Assembly: GCA_009927445.1 (NCBI GenBank)
Contig: RFMZ01000213.1
Location: forward strand, 1 to 64,000
Reading direction: 5' to 3'
Length of the DNA: 64,000 nt
Source of the DNA: Betaproteobacteria bacterium
GTDB lineage: Bacteria > Pseudomonadota > Gammaproteobacteria > Burkholderiales > Burkholderiaceae
Shown here: in pieces, positions 49,008 through 59,085 of the stretch
Position numbering within the stretch: position 1 is the stretch's first letter
Layout of the letters: each line of letters opens with the position of its first letter
Program-made: the position numbers and the translations under genes
The notes under the pieces: generated by a model
Database searches by the model: none
What the model saw: only the letters and a program-made list of their open reading frames with translations
What the model was told of the DNA's origin: nothing

Positions 49008-49769
49008 ATGGCCGCATTATTGCCCCCCTTTCTTTTTACAATTTTTGTATGGTGGTTTAGTACGGGATTTATTTTGTGGTTGGATCGCCTTGCCCCGAAA
49101 TTTTTCAGGGGAATTATGGCGGTCAATACCTTAGTTTTAATGGCGGCTTTTTACGGCCTGAGTATGAGTAGTCGATCGGACACAGTTGCCAGTACCTACT
49201 GTGCTTTTACTTGTGCGTTACTGATTTGGGGTTGGCAAGAATTAGGATTTTTATTGGGCTATGTAACTGGCTCAAGACGAACTGCATGTCCGGAAGGGGC
49301 AACAGGGTGGCGCAGAGCGAGATATGCGTTTGAAGCTGTTAATCATCATGAACTCGCTTTAATCTTATTGGGGGTTGGAATTTTCCTAATTAGTATAGAT
49401 GCCACGAACTTAACTGGTTTGTGGACTTTTGTTATTTTATGGTTGATGCGACAAAGTGCGAAATTAAATATTTTCCTTGGGGTATTAAACCTGAATGAAA
49501 ATTTCTTACCAAACCATTTAAAGTATTTACAAACTTATTTTAGGCGTCGGCCGATGAATTTTTTGATGCCAATATCTATCCTAGGGTCTTTCATTTTTGT
49601 TGTGCCTTTGTGGGGCGGCGCATCAACGTCTGGTGTCTTGCCACACGAGATTGTTTCTAGCACGATCTTAGCAACGCTTTTGTCTCTAGCCATTTTGGAG
49701 CATATTTTATTAGTTTTACCAGTGCAAATAGAATTTTTGTGGAAGTGGGGATTTCGTCATGAAAGTTAG
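49008..49769 (+). CDS. puhE: Photosynthetic complex assembly protein PuhE
   Basis: PuhE is a polytopic membrane protein that influences reaction-centre assembly and bacteriochlorophyll level. The 253-residue protein has six or seven hydrophobic segments, the family N-terminus WWFSTGFILWLDRLAP and the loop GSRRTACPEGATGWRR. I chose the ATG at 49008 because an AAAGGA ribosome binding site overlaps the acsF stop just before it; an in-frame TTG at 48993 is the alternative. Confidence 0.9.
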   Translation: MAALLPPFLFTIFVWWFSTGFILWLDRLAPKFFRGIMAVNTLVLMAAFYGLSMSSRSDTVASTYCAFTCALLIWGWQELGFLLGYVTGSRRTACPEGATGWRRARYAFEAVNHHELALILLGVGIFLISIDATNLTGLWTFVILWLMRQSAKLNIFLGVLNLNENFLPNHLKYLQTYFRRRPMNFLMPISILGSFIFVVPLWGGASTSGVLPHEIVSSTILATLLSLAILEHILLVLPVQIEFLWKWGFRHES

Positions 49770-49809
49770 CCATCGCATGTAGCGATTTGGTGCAGGGAGA
49801 TTTGTTGAT

Positions 49810-50748
49810 ATGGGACATTTAGATGCGGAAATATTACTAGCGCAGCCAAGAGGTTTTTGCGCTGGTGTGGACCGTGCGATCAGTATTGTTCAGGAGGCGT
49901 TGAACCGATTTGGTGCGCCAATTTATGTGCGTCATCAAATTATTCATAATGCGCGCGTGATTGCTGAGTTAACAGCTCAGGGAGCGGTTTTTATTAATGA
50001 GTTAGACGAAGTGCCGGCTGGCGCAACATTGATTTTTAGTGCGCACGGTGTTTCAGCGAAGGTCCGTACACAAGCAAGCGCTAGAGACTTTAGAATTTTT
50101 GATGCCACTTGTCCGTTAGTGAACAAGGTGCATGCCGAGGTCAAGAAATTACATTTTGGGGGCATGCAGATTGTAATGATTGGTCACGCTGGCCACCCTG
50201 AGGTTGAGGGCACGATGGGACAGGTCGTTGATCGCATTCATTTAGTGCAAGAAATTGCGGATGTGGATGCGCTACATTTTCCTGAGAATACACAGGTAGC
50301 CTACGTTACCCAAACTACCTTATCGATTGATGAGACAAGAGATATCATAGCGGCTTTAGAAATACGTTTTCCCCAGATACAGCATCCCAAAAAACAAGAT
50401 ATTTGTTATGCTACACAAAATCGCCAGGATGCTGTTAAGGAGCTTGTGCCAATGGTCGATGTTGTCATTGTGGTGGGAAGTCCGAACAGTTCAAACTCCA
50501 ATCGATTAAGAGAGTTAGGGCAGCGTCTTGGCGTGCGTTCATACTTGGTTGATCATCCAGATCAGCTTGAAAGAGCTTGGTTTGAGGGTCAAAAGCGCGT
50601 TGGACTAACTGCTGGGGCTTCAGCCCCAGAAAGTCTCACACAAGAGATTTTGGAGCGCATTCGTGACTTCGGCCCAAGGGTTGTAAAGACATTACCAGGT
50701 GTAGAGGAAAATACCATCTTTGCCCTGCCTAAGGGATTAGGAAAGTAA
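49810..50748 (+). CDS. ispH: 4-hydroxy-3-methylbut-2-enyl diphosphate reductase
   Basis: IspH (LytB) makes IPP and DMAPP in the last step of the MEP isoprenoid pathway, feeding carotenoid and phytyl synthesis. The 312-residue protein has the three cluster cysteines in [22 protein letters not shown] and [11 protein letters not shown], plus SAHGVS. A GGGAG ribosome binding site precedes it. A copy inside the photosynthesis cluster probably supplements a housekeeping gene elsewhere; this is inference. Confidence 0.95.
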   Translation: MGHLDAEILLAQPRGFCAGVDRAISIVQEALNRFGAPIYVRHQIIHNARVIAELTAQGAVFINELDEVPAGATLIFSAHGVSAKVRTQASARDFRIFDATCPLVNKVHAEVKKLHFGGMQIVMIGHAGHPEVEGTMGQVVDRIHLVQEIADVDALHFPENTQVAYVTQTTLSIDETRDIIAALEIRFPQIQHPKKQDICYATQNRQDAVKELVPMVDVVIVVGSPNSSNSNRLRELGQRLGVRSYLVDHPDQLERAWFEGQKRVGLTAGASAPESLTQEILERIRDFGPRVVKTLPGVEENTIFALPKGLGK

Positions 50749-50759
50749 AATCCCTGACA

Positions 50760-50773
50760 TAGGGAAATCCCTA
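50760..50773. repeat. TAGGG-N4-CCCTA inverted repeat before bchG
   Basis: TAGGGAAATCCCTA has perfectly complementary 5-base arms around AAAT. It lies 12 bases after the ispH stop and upstream of the bchG PpsR-type sites. It resembles the TTAGGG elements before other PGC operons but is not the same sequence. It could be an operator for another regulator. Confidence 0.4.
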
Positions 50774-50803
50774 TATTTTTCAATATCTTAAAGATGAAAT
50801 AAG

Positions 50804-50847
50804 TGTAAAATTTAGTTGACGTTTATACATGTCAATGTAAAAATACA
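50804..50847. promoter_or_regulatory. Tandem PpsR/CrtJ operators abutting bchG
   Basis: Two sites lie 8 bases apart: TGTAAAATTTAGTTGACG (one mismatch in the last base) at 50804-50821 and the exact TGTCAATGTAAAAATACA at 50830-50847. The second ends three bases before the bchG ATG, so bound repressor would cover the ribosome binding region and any nearby transcription start. Confidence 0.78.
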
Positions 50848-50850
50848 CTT

Positions 50851-51723
50851 ATGAAATTTACTGCTTTTATCGAGTTATTAAAGCCTATCACATGGTTTCC
50901 ACCCATGTGGGCTTTTATTTGCGGGGCTATTACCGCGGGTACTGCGCTGGGTGGTCAGTGGGAAATTCTTCTTTTGGGGCTCTTACTCACAGGGCCATTA
51001 GTTTGTGCATCTAGTCAAGCAGTCAATGATTGGTTTGATCGGCATGTAGACGCGATCAATGAACCGAATAGACCGATACCATCAGGCCGGATTCCAGGGC
51101 GTTGGGGGTTGTATTTAGGGATCATTTGGTCGATTCTGTCTTTAGTCATTGGTGCGCAATTAGGTCCTTGGGGACTCGGTGCAACTGCTTTGGCGATTAT
51201 TTTTTCTTGGGCTTATAGTATGCCCCCCGTGCGCTTAAAACAAAATGGTTGGTGGGGAAATTTAGCATGTGCAATGAGCTACGAAGGTTTAGCGTGGATT
51301 ACTGGCGCTGCTCTTTTGTCAATCACAGCCTCACCAAGCCAACCATCCCTTTTATTTGCAGGTTTATATAGTTTAGGCGCGCACGGAATAATGACGCTCA
51401 ATGATTTTAAAGCAATCGAGGGCGATCAAAAAATGGGTATTCGCTCCTTACCCGTTCAGTTAGGGGCGAATCGAGCGGCCCAACTAGCCTGTTTGATTAT
51501 GCTGATCCCACAATGCATCGTGATTGGATTTTTATTTTTCATGGAGCAAGAGATACACGCATTTTTTATTGGTATCTTGGTACTTGCGCAATTAGTTCTG
51601 ATGAGATATTTTTTACGCGATCCAATTAAAAGAGCACTTTTCTATAGTGGCTTTGGCGTGCCTCTTTTTGTCAGTGGCATGATGGTAGCGGCATTTGGCA
51701 TACGACATATGGGTGGTCATTAG
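50851..51723 (+). CDS. bchG: Bacteriochlorophyll synthase (geranylgeranyl/phytyl transferase)
   Basis: BchG esterifies bacteriochlorophyllide a with the isoprenoid alcohol. The 290-residue membrane protein belongs to the UbiA prenyltransferases. It has the allylic diphosphate motif NDWFDRHVDAINEPNRP and the second Asp motif NDFKAIEGDQKMGI, with about nine membrane helices. The start at 50851 (MKFTAFIELLKPITWFPPMW) lacks a visible Shine-Dalgarno because the PpsR site runs up to it, suggesting a very short or absent 5' leader. The TAG stop overlaps the GTG of the next gene. Confidence 0.96.
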   Translation: MKFTAFIELLKPITWFPPMWAFICGAITAGTALGGQWEILLLGLLLTGPLVCASSQAVNDWFDRHVDAINEPNRPIPSGRIPGRWGLYLGIIWSILSLVIGAQLGPWGLGATALAIIFSWAYSMPPVRLKQNGWWGNLACAMSYEGLAWITGAALLSITASPSQPSLLFAGLYSLGAHGIMTLNDFKAIEGDQKMGIRSLPVQLGANRAAQLACLIMLIPQCIVIGFLFFMEQEIHAFFIGILVLAQLVLMRYFLRDPIKRALFYSGFGVPLFVSGMMVAAFGIRHMGGH

Positions 51724-53012
51724 TGTTAGCTCTGAGTCCAATTCAAAGTCTAGGCTGGCTAAGTATTATCCGCCTCGGATTTGTGCAGACTTCAATTGGC
51801 GCTATTGTGGTGATGACAACTTCTACTTTAAATCGCATTATGGTGGTCGAGCTGGCTTTACCAGCTATCTTGCCGGGCCTATTAGTTGCCTTTCATTATT
51901 TCGTGCAAGTAATCAGGCCTAGGATGGGTTTTGCATCAGATCAAGGCTTATATAAAACGCCATGGATTTTAGGCGGAATTATCGTGTTAGGCCTTGGTGG
52001 GATTGGGGCTGCGATTGGAACGGTCATGATGGCAGAAAACGTCTTGCAGGGAATTATCGTTTCCTTTTTTGCATTTTTAATGATTGGTATTGGCGTGAGC
52101 ATGAGCGGTACTTCTTTATTAGCTCTTCTTGCAAAAAGTGTTGATGATCAAAAACGTGCGGCGGCAGCAACAATTGTTTGGTTGATGATGATTTTTGGAT
52201 TTGCCGTAACGAGTATTTTGATTGGAAAATTTTTAGACCCATACTCTCCAGATAAGGTCATACAAATAGCCATTGTTGTGGCGATTGTTGGCTTTATAGT
52301 GACCTATTTAGCATTGCTTCAACTAGAAAAGGGTATCGAGGTAATTCCACCAACCAAGGTTATTTCAAATCCACTCACCTTCACACAATCTTTTCGTGAG
52401 ATGTGGAATGACCTGGATATACGTCAATTCACAATCTTTATATTTATATCGATGCTGGCATTTAGTTCCCAGGATTTAATTATGGAACCATTTGCTGGAC
52501 TCGTGTTTGACTATACGGTAGGGCAAACTACGAGTTTATCTGGCTTACAACACAGTGGGGTGCTAAGCGGTATGTTATTAGTAGCCTTTTGCGGTAGCTC
52601 TCGACTGAGGAAGTATTTTGGGTCGCTCAAGTCTTGGATTTTTTATGGCTGTTTAACCTCCGCATTAGCAATGATGGGTTTGGCAATAGGGGCTTTTGTT
52701 GGTAAACCATGGCCACTAGATATGAATGTTTTTCTACTGGGGTTGGCAAATGGGGCATTTTCGATTGCTGCAATCGGCTCGATGATGCGTCTTGCAGTAG
52801 CTGATGGTTTAGGAAAAGAGGGCGTCAGGATTGGTTTATGGGGAGGTGCGCAAGCCATTGCATTTGGCCTAGGCGGTCTATTAGGTGCATCGGTTAGTGA
52901 CTTAGCTCGCCTATTCATGTCAGAGACTGCAAACGCATACACTCTCGTATTTGCATTGGAATCATTACTGTTTTTGTACTCAGCAAAATTAGCCGTAAGC
53001 ATTCGTCGATAA
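51723..53012 (+). CDS. BCD-family MFS transporter between bchG and bchP
   Basis: This 429-residue polytopic protein belongs to the same family as LhaA and PucC (bacteriochlorophyll delivery branch of the MFS). The pattern TTSTLNRIMVVELALPAILPGLLVAFHYFVQ and the second-half FSSQDLIMEPFAGLVFDYTVGQTTSLSG parallel LhaA blocks. It corresponds to the orf428 (bch2) gene found between bchG and bchP in other clusters. The start is a GTG overlapping the bchG stop by one base. The frame is intact. Confidence 0.88.
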   Translation: MLALSPIQSLGWLSIIRLGFVQTSIGAIVVMTTSTLNRIMVVELALPAILPGLLVAFHYFVQVIRPRMGFASDQGLYKTPWILGGIIVLGLGGIGAAIGTVMMAENVLQGIIVSFFAFLMIGIGVSMSGTSLLALLAKSVDDQKRAAAATIVWLMMIFGFAVTSILIGKFLDPYSPDKVIQIAIVVAIVGFIVTYLALLQLEKGIEVIPPTKVISNPLTFTQSFREMWNDLDIRQFTIFIFISMLAFSSQDLIMEPFAGLVFDYTVGQTTSLSGLQHSGVLSGMLLVAFCGSSRLRKYFGSLKSWIFYGCLTSALAMMGLAIGAFVGKPWPLDMNVFLLGLANGAFSIAAIGSMMRLAVADGLGKEGVRIGLWGGAQAIAFGLGGLLGASVSDLARLFMSETANAYTLVFALESLLFLYSAKLAVSIRR

Positions 53013-53040
53013 ATACCATGAGAAAATTAGGAAGAACAAT

Positions 53041-54242
53041 ATGACACAAGAAATCTATGATGTAGTTGTTGTGGGCGGTGGTCCAGCTGGATCAACTGCG
53101 GCCGAAAAGTTAGCCGAAAAAGGTAAAAAAGTCCTCCTCTTAGATCGTGGTGGACGAGTGAAGCCTTGTGGCGGAGCAATCCCACCAAGATTAATTAAAG
53201 ACTATAAAATACCAGATTCCTTATTAGTTGCCAAAGCAACTAGCGCTCGGATGATCTCCCCCAAAAATAAAAAGGTGGATATTCCGATTGAGAATGGTTT
53301 TGTTGGCATGGTCGATCGAGGAACCTTTGACGAATGGTTACGGCAAAGGGCCCAGGCGGCTGGTGCTATTCGTGAAGTTGGTAATTTTTCTGAATTAAAA
53401 GAGTTGGATGGCTTGGTGGAAATATCTTATCGCGTTCGGGGAAAGGCTCAAATTGGAGAAGGAGAGCTTAAAAAGGTATATGCCAGATCTGTAATTGGTG
53501 CTGATGGTGCTAAATCAGGAGTTGGACGAGCAGCTGGGGTGGCTGGATGTGCGGAGGCAAATTACGTGTTTGCGTATCACGAAATTTTACGTAAACCTGA
53601 AAAAACATCGATAGATTATGACGCAAGCCGATGTGATGTCATTTATCAGCAGCAAGTATCACCTGATTTTTATGGTTGGGTCTTCCCCCATGGAGATACT
53701 TTAAGTATCGGAACGGGGAGTGCTGATAAAGGATTTTCTTTAAGAAATGCAGTTGGACATTTGCGCGCACAAATTGGTTTTGAAAATGCCGAGCTGATTC
53801 GGCATGAAGGAGCACCATTACCTATGAAACCTCTGAAACGCTGGGATAATGGTAAACATGTTGTACTTGCTGGAGATGCTGCTGGAGTAGTTGCTCCATC
53901 TTCAGGTGAAGGCATATATTATGCGATGTTGGTGGGGAGCTCGCAGCAAGTGCGATAGAAGCGTTTTTATTATCGGGCAATCCAGCGAAGTTGAAATTGG
54001 CGCGTAAGTCATTTATGAAAGAGCACCGTTTAACTTTTATCGTTTTAGGTATTATGCAAAGATTTTGGTACATCAATGACAAGCGTCGAGAAAGTTTTGT
54101 CAAAATGTGCGAGGATAAAGATGTACAACGCTTGACGTTTGAGTCTTATATGAATAAAAAACTAGTACGGAAGAAACCACTTGCCCATATCAAAATATTC
54201 TTTAAAGATATGGGTCATCTTTTAGGGATTGCTAAAGCATAG
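53041..54242 (+). CDS. bchP: Geranylgeranyl reductase BchP, frameshifted near the end
   Basis: BchP reduces the geranylgeranyl tail to phytyl. The first frame (to 53958) has the FAD motif VVVVGGGPAGSTAAEKLA and RGGRVKPCGGAIP, and ends shortly after SGEGIYYAML. The remaining 100 conserved residues continue in another frame: ELAASAIEAFLLSGNPAKLK, MKEHRLTFIVLGIMQRFWY and FFKDMGHLLGIAKA. One extra G at 53931-53932 (GG, expected GGG) would restore the family sequence MLGGELAAS. The joined length of about 400 residues is normal. It follows the transporter gene and is followed by tspO. Confidence 0.9.
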
Positions 54243-54244
54243 CG

Positions 54245-54730
54245 ATGAGGACTTTTTTTTTGCAAAGACATATTTGGGCAGCAGGGGCCTGGATTTTTGT
54301 CGTGTCTTTTAGTGGTGGTATGTTGACTGAGATTGGTCCTTGGTATTTGAATTTAAAGCATCCCGATTGGAAGCCGCCGGACTGGGCATTTGGGATAATT
54401 TGGACAACAATATTTGTTTTGGCGGCTTTTGCTTGGTCGATCGCTTGGCAAAGAACGCAAACCGTCAAGCAACGCTTGACTTTGAGCACCTTATTTATCG
54501 CTAATGCTCTTTGCAACATGCTATGGAGTGTCCTTTACTTTAAACTGCACCGGCCTGATTGGTCTTTGATTGAAGCCTTTTTTTTATGGGGATCTGTACT
54601 TGCCATCATCCTAGTAACCCGTTCGTATAGCACTTTATCAGGCTGGTTCATGATGCCGTATCTAATCTGGGTGAGTTGTGCCATTGCACTTAATTATGAA
54701 ACGATACGGCTAAATGGCCCGTTTGATTAA
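54245..54730 (+). CDS. tspO: TspO/MBR-family tryptophan-rich sensory protein
   Basis: TspO is a small membrane protein that binds porphyrins and, in Rhodobacter, negatively modulates photosynthesis gene expression. The 161-residue protein has five hydrophobic segments and many tryptophans. The family motif LKHPDWKPPDWAFGIIWTT and the block ALCNMLWSVLYF are present. It starts two bases after the bchP stop. The gene lies before hemA, close to genes for tetrapyrrole precursor supply. Confidence 0.92.
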   Translation: MRTFFLQRHIWAAGAWIFVVSFSGGMLTEIGPWYLNLKHPDWKPPDWAFGIIWTTIFVLAAFAWSIAWQRTQTVKQRLTLSTLFIANALCNMLWSVLYFKLHRPDWSLIEAFFLWGSVLAIILVTRSYSTLSGWFMMPYLIWVSCAIALNYETIRLNGPFD

Positions 54731-54747
54731 TTACTAGGAATTCTATT

Positions 54748-56070
54748 TTGAACTTATTAACAATTGGCATTAACCATCAAATTGCCCCTTTAGAAATCCG
54801 GGAAAAGGTCGCGCTCACTCCCGAGGTAATTAGCGACGCAATGAAAGATTTACGAAGTTACCTCAATCAAGATGAGGAGAATAATCCATCAGAAGTAGCT
54901 ATTTTATCCACTTGTAATCGGACCGAAATATATTGTGCAGCGAATGATCATCATATTCATGATCAGCAAATACAAGAGAAAACGATTGATTGGCTTAGCG
55001 CGCAAAGGCGCATGAATAAAAGTGAACTAACGCCCTATATTCAAACTGAGATATCGTCGGCAGCAGTGCGGCATGTTTTTCGGGTTGGTTGTGGATTAGA
55101 TTCGATGGTTTTAGGAGAAACGCAGATTCTTGGCCAGATGAAGCAAGCGGTTGCACAAGCCCAGCAAGCTGGATCCATTGGGACATATTTAAATCAGCTA
55201 TTTAATAAAACCTTTGCAGTTGCTAAAGAAGTTCGTGGAACCACAGAGATTAGTACGCATGCCATATCGATGGCCAGTGCGGCAGTGCGACTATCGCATC
55301 GTGTTTTAGGAGCGATAGATCAACAGCGTATTTTATTTATTGGCGCTGGTGAAATGATTAATTTGTGTGCGGCACATTTTTCTGGCAAATCGCCCAAGCA
55401 AATTACAATAGCCAATCGAACCTTTGAGCGCGGTGAGGAATTGGCTAGAATGATTCGTGATCAGGGGCATCCTTGTGAATCAATCGCTTTATCTGAAGTG
55501 CCGCAGCGGCTTGCTCAATTTGACATTGTCGTTTCATGTACAGCTAGTTCACTACCGATTATTGGCTTAGGGATGGTCAACACTGCCTTGAAAAATAGGC
55601 GGCATCAACCTATGGTAATGATAGACTTAGCAGTTCCGCGTGATATTGAGCCGGAGATTAGTAAACTAAGAGACGTCTATTTATATACGGTGGATGATTT
55701 AGGTAAGGTGGTTAAAGAGGGCATGGAGTTCCGAACCAACGCTGTTAAGAGTGCCGAAGAAATTATTAATTTACAGGTTAAGAACTTTATGCATTGGTTA
55801 GCACAGCGCTCTTCAGTGCCCTTTATAACCAGTCTGAAGCAACGTAGTGAGGAATTACAACGCGTTGAAATTGAAAAGGCTAAGAAAAGGCTCAATCGAG
55901 GAGAAGATCCCGCTGATGTGATGACTGAACTAGCTAGAGGACTTGCTAATAAATTTATGCACGGATCATTACATTCCTTACATCATGTTGATGATGATAG
56001 TGTTGATGATTACCAAAAGGTATTAACTAAAATTTTTATGACTGAAAGTAAAAGAGGTGGATCGTGTTGA
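54748..56070 (+). CDS. hemA: Glutamyl-tRNA reductase (C5 pathway)
   Basis: HemA reduces charged glutamyl-tRNA to glutamate-1-semialdehyde, the first committed step of tetrapyrrole synthesis in bacteria using the C5 route. The 440-residue protein has the catalytic Cys in [11 protein letters not shown], the [21 protein letters not shown] block and an NADPH-binding [13 protein letters not shown]. The start is a TTG. Its stop lies inside the dxs start region. Use of the C5 enzyme rather than ALA synthase separates this cluster from alphaproteobacterial ones. Confidence 0.95.
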   Translation: MNLLTIGINHQIAPLEIREKVALTPEVISDAMKDLRSYLNQDEENNPSEVAILSTCNRTEIYCAANDHHIHDQQIQEKTIDWLSAQRRMNKSELTPYIQTEISSAAVRHVFRVGCGLDSMVLGETQILGQMKQAVAQAQQAGSIGTYLNQLFNKTFAVAKEVRGTTEISTHAISMASAAVRLSHRVLGAIDQQRILFIGAGEMINLCAAHFSGKSPKQITIANRTFERGEELARMIRDQGHPCESIALSEVPQRLAQFDIVVSCTASSLPIIGLGMVNTALKNRRHQPMVMIDLAVPRDIEPEISKLRDVYLYTVDDLGKVVKEGMEFRTNAVKSAEEIINLQVKNFMHWLAQRSSVPFITSLKQRSEELQRVEIEKAKKRLNRGEDPADVMTELARGLANKFMHGSLHSLHHVDDDSVDDYQKVLTKIFMTESKRGGSC

Positions 56071-57953
56071 AAATGACAAACTTACTCCAAACTATTGATT
56101 TACCTTCCCAATTGAGAGAGTTAACGCGCCCACAACTAGACCAATTAGCAAGTGAATTAAGAGATTTTGTGATTGATTCTGTTTCACAAACAGGAGGACA
56201 TTTATCTTCTAACCTTGGAACCGTCGAATTGGCGGTGGCGATTCATTATGTATTTAATACGCCCAAAGACTCTGTTATTTGGGATGTGGGCCATCAAAGT
56301 TATCCACATAAAATATTGACTGGTAGACGTGACCAAATGGCAACGCTTAGGCAATATGGTGGTATTTCAGGCTTTCCAAAGCGAAGTGAGAGTCCTTTTG
56401 ACACATTTGGAACAGCGCATTCCTCTACTAGTATTTCTGCGGCAACTGGCATGGCTCATGCCGCGCGCTTAAGAAAAGAAGAACGGGTTGCGATTGCGGT
56501 GATTGGGGATAGTGCAATGACTGGCGGAATGGCATTTGAAGCCATGAATCATGCCGGCATTTGCCGAGATTTGCCGCTTATTGTTATTTTAAATGACAAC
56601 GATATGTCGATTTCCCCAGCGGTTGGCGCATTAAATCGGTATTTAGCCAGGCTAATTAGTAGTCCTTTATATGAAGCTACTAAAAATAGTGTTGGTAATG
56701 TATTGTCCATTGTTCCTCCCCTGCGCGAATTCGCCAAACGTCTTGAGGGGCATGCTAAAGGGATGATTGTGCCAGGTACTATATTTGAAGAGTTTGGATT
56801 TAATTATATTGGACCCATCGATGGGCATGATTTAGATTCCTTAATACCCACTTTTCAAAATATCCAAAAATTAGCCTTGGCTGGTGATGGTCCTCAGTTC
56901 ATTCATGTCATTACTAAAAAGGGCAAGGGCTATCCATTGGCGGAAGCAGATCCCATTTTGTATCACGGGCCGGGTAAGTTTGATAAAAAAATTGGGATAG
57001 TTCCCAGTAAAACTGCAAGTAAAAAAACCTTTACCCAGATATTTGGCGAATGGGTTTGCGATATGGCGCAAGTAGATTCTCGGCTCGTGGCTATAACACC
57101 AGCCATGCGGGAGGGCTCGGGACTCGTTGAATTTGAAAAACGTTTTCCGAATCGGTATTTCGACGTTGGTATTGCGGAGCAGCATGCTGTCACATTTTCA
57201 GCAGGTTTAGCCTGCGAGGGTTACAAACCGGTTTTAGCAATTTATTCAACATTTTTGCAGCGTGGTTACGATCAATTAATTCATGATGTAGCCTTACAAG
57301 ATTTGCCGGTAGTTTTTGCTTTAGATCGTGCAGGTCTAGTTGGAGCTGATGGGGCAACCCATGCTGGCACATTTGATTTAGCCTATTTACGCTGTATTCC
57401 GAATATGATTATCATGACGCCGAGTGATGAGAACGAGTGTCGTCAATTATTAACGACGGCATTTATGCAGGAGCATCCATCGGCAGTCAGGTACCCGCGG
57501 GGCAGTGGTGTTGGAGCCTTGGTTGATTCAGGTTTAACGCGTCTTCCAATCGGTAAAGGAGTAGTTCGTCGACAAGTTTCTACGACTGCTAAAAAACGTT
57601 TAGCTGTTTTAGCGTTTGGAACATTACTCCAGCCATGTCTAGAGGTTGCAGAACAATTAGACCTAACGGTGGTTGATATGCGATTTGTCAAACCAATTGA
57701 TGAGGCGTTATTAAAAGCTTTGTCAACAGATCACGTCGGCTTTATTACCATTGAAGAAGGTGCAATCCAAGGCGGTGCTGGTAGTGCGTGCGTGGAATTT
57801 TTTGTGAGTCAACATATCTTGTTGCCTGTATTGCAACTAGGATTGCCAGACACTTTTATTGATCAAGGTGACAGTAATTTATTGTTAGCCAATTGTGGCC
57901 TGAGTGCCGCAGGCATTGAACAGTCGATTCGGGGTTATTTTAATATTGGGTGA
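56064..57953 (+). CDS. dxs: 1-deoxy-D-xylulose-5-phosphate synthase
   Basis: Dxs condenses pyruvate and glyceraldehyde 3-phosphate to open the MEP isoprenoid pathway. The 629-residue thiamine-diphosphate enzyme has [21 protein letters not shown], the cofactor motif [20 protein letters not shown], and [15 protein letters not shown] in the pyrimidine domain. The start is a GTG (56064) overlapping hemA by seven bases, with a GAGGTGG ribosome binding site. It probably boosts isoprenoid flux for pigments alongside ispH. Confidence 0.95.
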   Translation: MLKMTNLLQTIDLPSQLRELTRPQLDQLASELRDFVIDSVSQTGGHLSSNLGTVELAVAIHYVFNTPKDSVIWDVGHQSYPHKILTGRRDQMATLRQYGGISGFPKRSESPFDTFGTAHSSTSISAATGMAHAARLRKEERVAIAVIGDSAMTGGMAFEAMNHAGICRDLPLIVILNDNDMSISPAVGALNRYLARLISSPLYEATKNSVGNVLSIVPPLREFAKRLEGHAKGMIVPGTIFEEFGFNYIGPIDGHDLDSLIPTFQNIQKLALAGDGPQFIHVITKKGKGYPLAEADPILYHGPGKFDKKIGIVPSKTASKKTFTQIFGEWVCDMAQVDSRLVAITPAMREGSGLVEFEKRFPNRYFDVGIAEQHAVTFSAGLACEGYKPVLAIYSTFLQRGYDQLIHDVALQDLPVVFALDRAGLVGADGATHAGTFDLAYLRCIPNMIIMTPSDENECRQLLTTAFMQEHPSAVRYPRGSGVGALVDSGLTRLPIGKGVVRRQVSTTAKKRLAVLAFGTLLQPCLEVAEQLDLTVVDMRFVKPIDEALLKALSTDHVGFITIEEGAIQGGAGSACVEFFVSQHILLPVLQLGLPDTFIDQGDSNLLLANCGLSAAGIEQSIRGYFNIG

Positions 57954-57969
57954 TTTGAGGAGTTAGCTT

Positions 57970-57998
57970 CTCCAAGCAAATAATCAATTTGCTTGGAG
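57970..57998. terminator. Hairpin between convergent dxs and Ldh-type gene
   Basis: CTCCAAGCAAAT pairs perfectly with ATTTGCTTGGAG around the loop AATCA, a 12-bp stem 17 bases after the dxs stop. It could terminate both converging transcripts. No T run follows, so termination strength is uncertain. It marks the end of the photosynthesis cluster. Confidence 0.6.
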
Positions 57999-58026
57999 AG
58001 TATTCGTTGAAGAACTTCCTAGGCTT

Positions 58027-59085
58027 TTAAAATTCTAGTGGCTTTACACCAGCTAATTGAGCGCACTCATTCAAAGCTTTTAGAAGACCAGGAGGGACTG
58101 GTATGCCTTGGGTTAGGCGTTTTGATTTTGACCGAGCCGAGGATTCCCCAGGAACACGGATTTCTGTAACTCCTGGCAGGGTTCTAGAGGCTTTTAATTC
58201 TTTGACCATTCTTTGTGTATCTGCGATGAGGTGCGCTGTTCCGCCCAAGAAATCCGGATTAATTGCGACAACAGTTTGACCCGTATTAGTAACGGCCTGT
58301 GAATCAGCATTAAAGTCTACTAATTTAGAACCAACTGCAGCGCCATTCATGCAGCCAGCAAGTAGGGCAATCATGAGAGATAAACCATAGCCTTTATAGT
58401 CGCCGATGGGAAGGAGCATACCTTCGTGTGATCGGTTGGGATCCGTTAAAGGCTTGCCCTGTTTGTCAATCATCCAACCGACAGGCATTTGCTCGCCCTG
58501 TTGGGCTTTCATTTTTACTTTGCCATAAGCGGCCACTGTTGTGGCCATATCTAGGATCACAGGGGGATTACCAGGACCGGTTGGTACCGAAATAGCAATT
58601 GGGTTAGTCGATAAGAGCATATCAATACCACCCCAAGGAGCCATGTGGTTTGCACTTCCTACGGCCAGGTATAGGCCAACTAGACCAGCTTCTGCAACCA
58701 GATTGGCATAAGTAGAAGCTGCTCCAGCATGATTGCTATAGGAGCATCCAACCCAACCAATACCAACTTTTTTAGCTTTTTCAATTGCCAGCATGGTTGC
58801 TTTGTGCATGACAAGGTGGCCAATCGCATTATCCCCATGAAGTAATGCAATAGCCGGTGCATCCTGTAATAATTTCATTTGTGGGTGTAGATTGATACCG
58901 TTTTCTGTGATGCGTTTTGCATACTGCTGTAAGCGAAAGATTCCGTGACCATCCGCTCCGACCAAATCTGAACGGACCATCATGTCAGCGGTCAAATCTG
59001 CATCTGCCTTAGGCATATTTAACCCATGGAAAACTGCTGAAATAAAGTTTTTTGCTTGTTCAGCGCTTAAATAATTGTGGTCCAT
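58027..59085 (-). CDS. Malate/L-lactate dehydrogenase-family oxidoreductase
   Basis: This 352-residue cytoplasmic enzyme belongs to the Ldh/YlbC family of NAD(P)-dependent 2-hydroxyacid dehydrogenases, which includes ureidoglycolate and sulfolactate dehydrogenases. Family markers are the N-terminal VRSDLVGADGHGIFRLQQY, GWVGCSYSNHAGAA with the catalytic His, and LSTNPIAISVPTG. Its ATG at 59085 overlaps the upstream enolase-superfamily gene by 19 bases, so they form one operon. The substrate is probably a 2-hydroxy acid related to the neighbouring sugar-acid or aromatic-acid enzymes, but cannot be named. Confidence 0.85.
   Translation of the reverse strand: MDHNYLSAEQAKNFISAVFHGLNMPKADADLTADMMVRSDLVGADGHGIFRLQQYAKRITENGINLHPQMKLLQDAPAIALLHGDNAIGHLVMHKATMLAIEKAKKVGIGWVGCSYSNHAGAASTYANLVAEAGLVGLYLAVGSANHMAPWGGIDMLLSTNPIAISVPTGPGNPPVILDMATTVAAYGKVKMKAQQGEQMPVGWMIDKQGKPLTDPNRSHEGMLLPIGDYKGYGLSLMIALLAGCMNGAAVGSKLVDFNADSQAVTNTGQTVVAINPDFLGGTAHLIADTQRMVKELKASRTLPGVTEIRVPGESSARSKSKRLTQGIPVPPGLLKALNECAQLAGVKPLEF

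Noticed and set aside
53670..53915. Minus-strand open frame inside bchP
   Set aside because: Shadow of the bchP coding sequence; no ribosome binding site and no recognisable protein.
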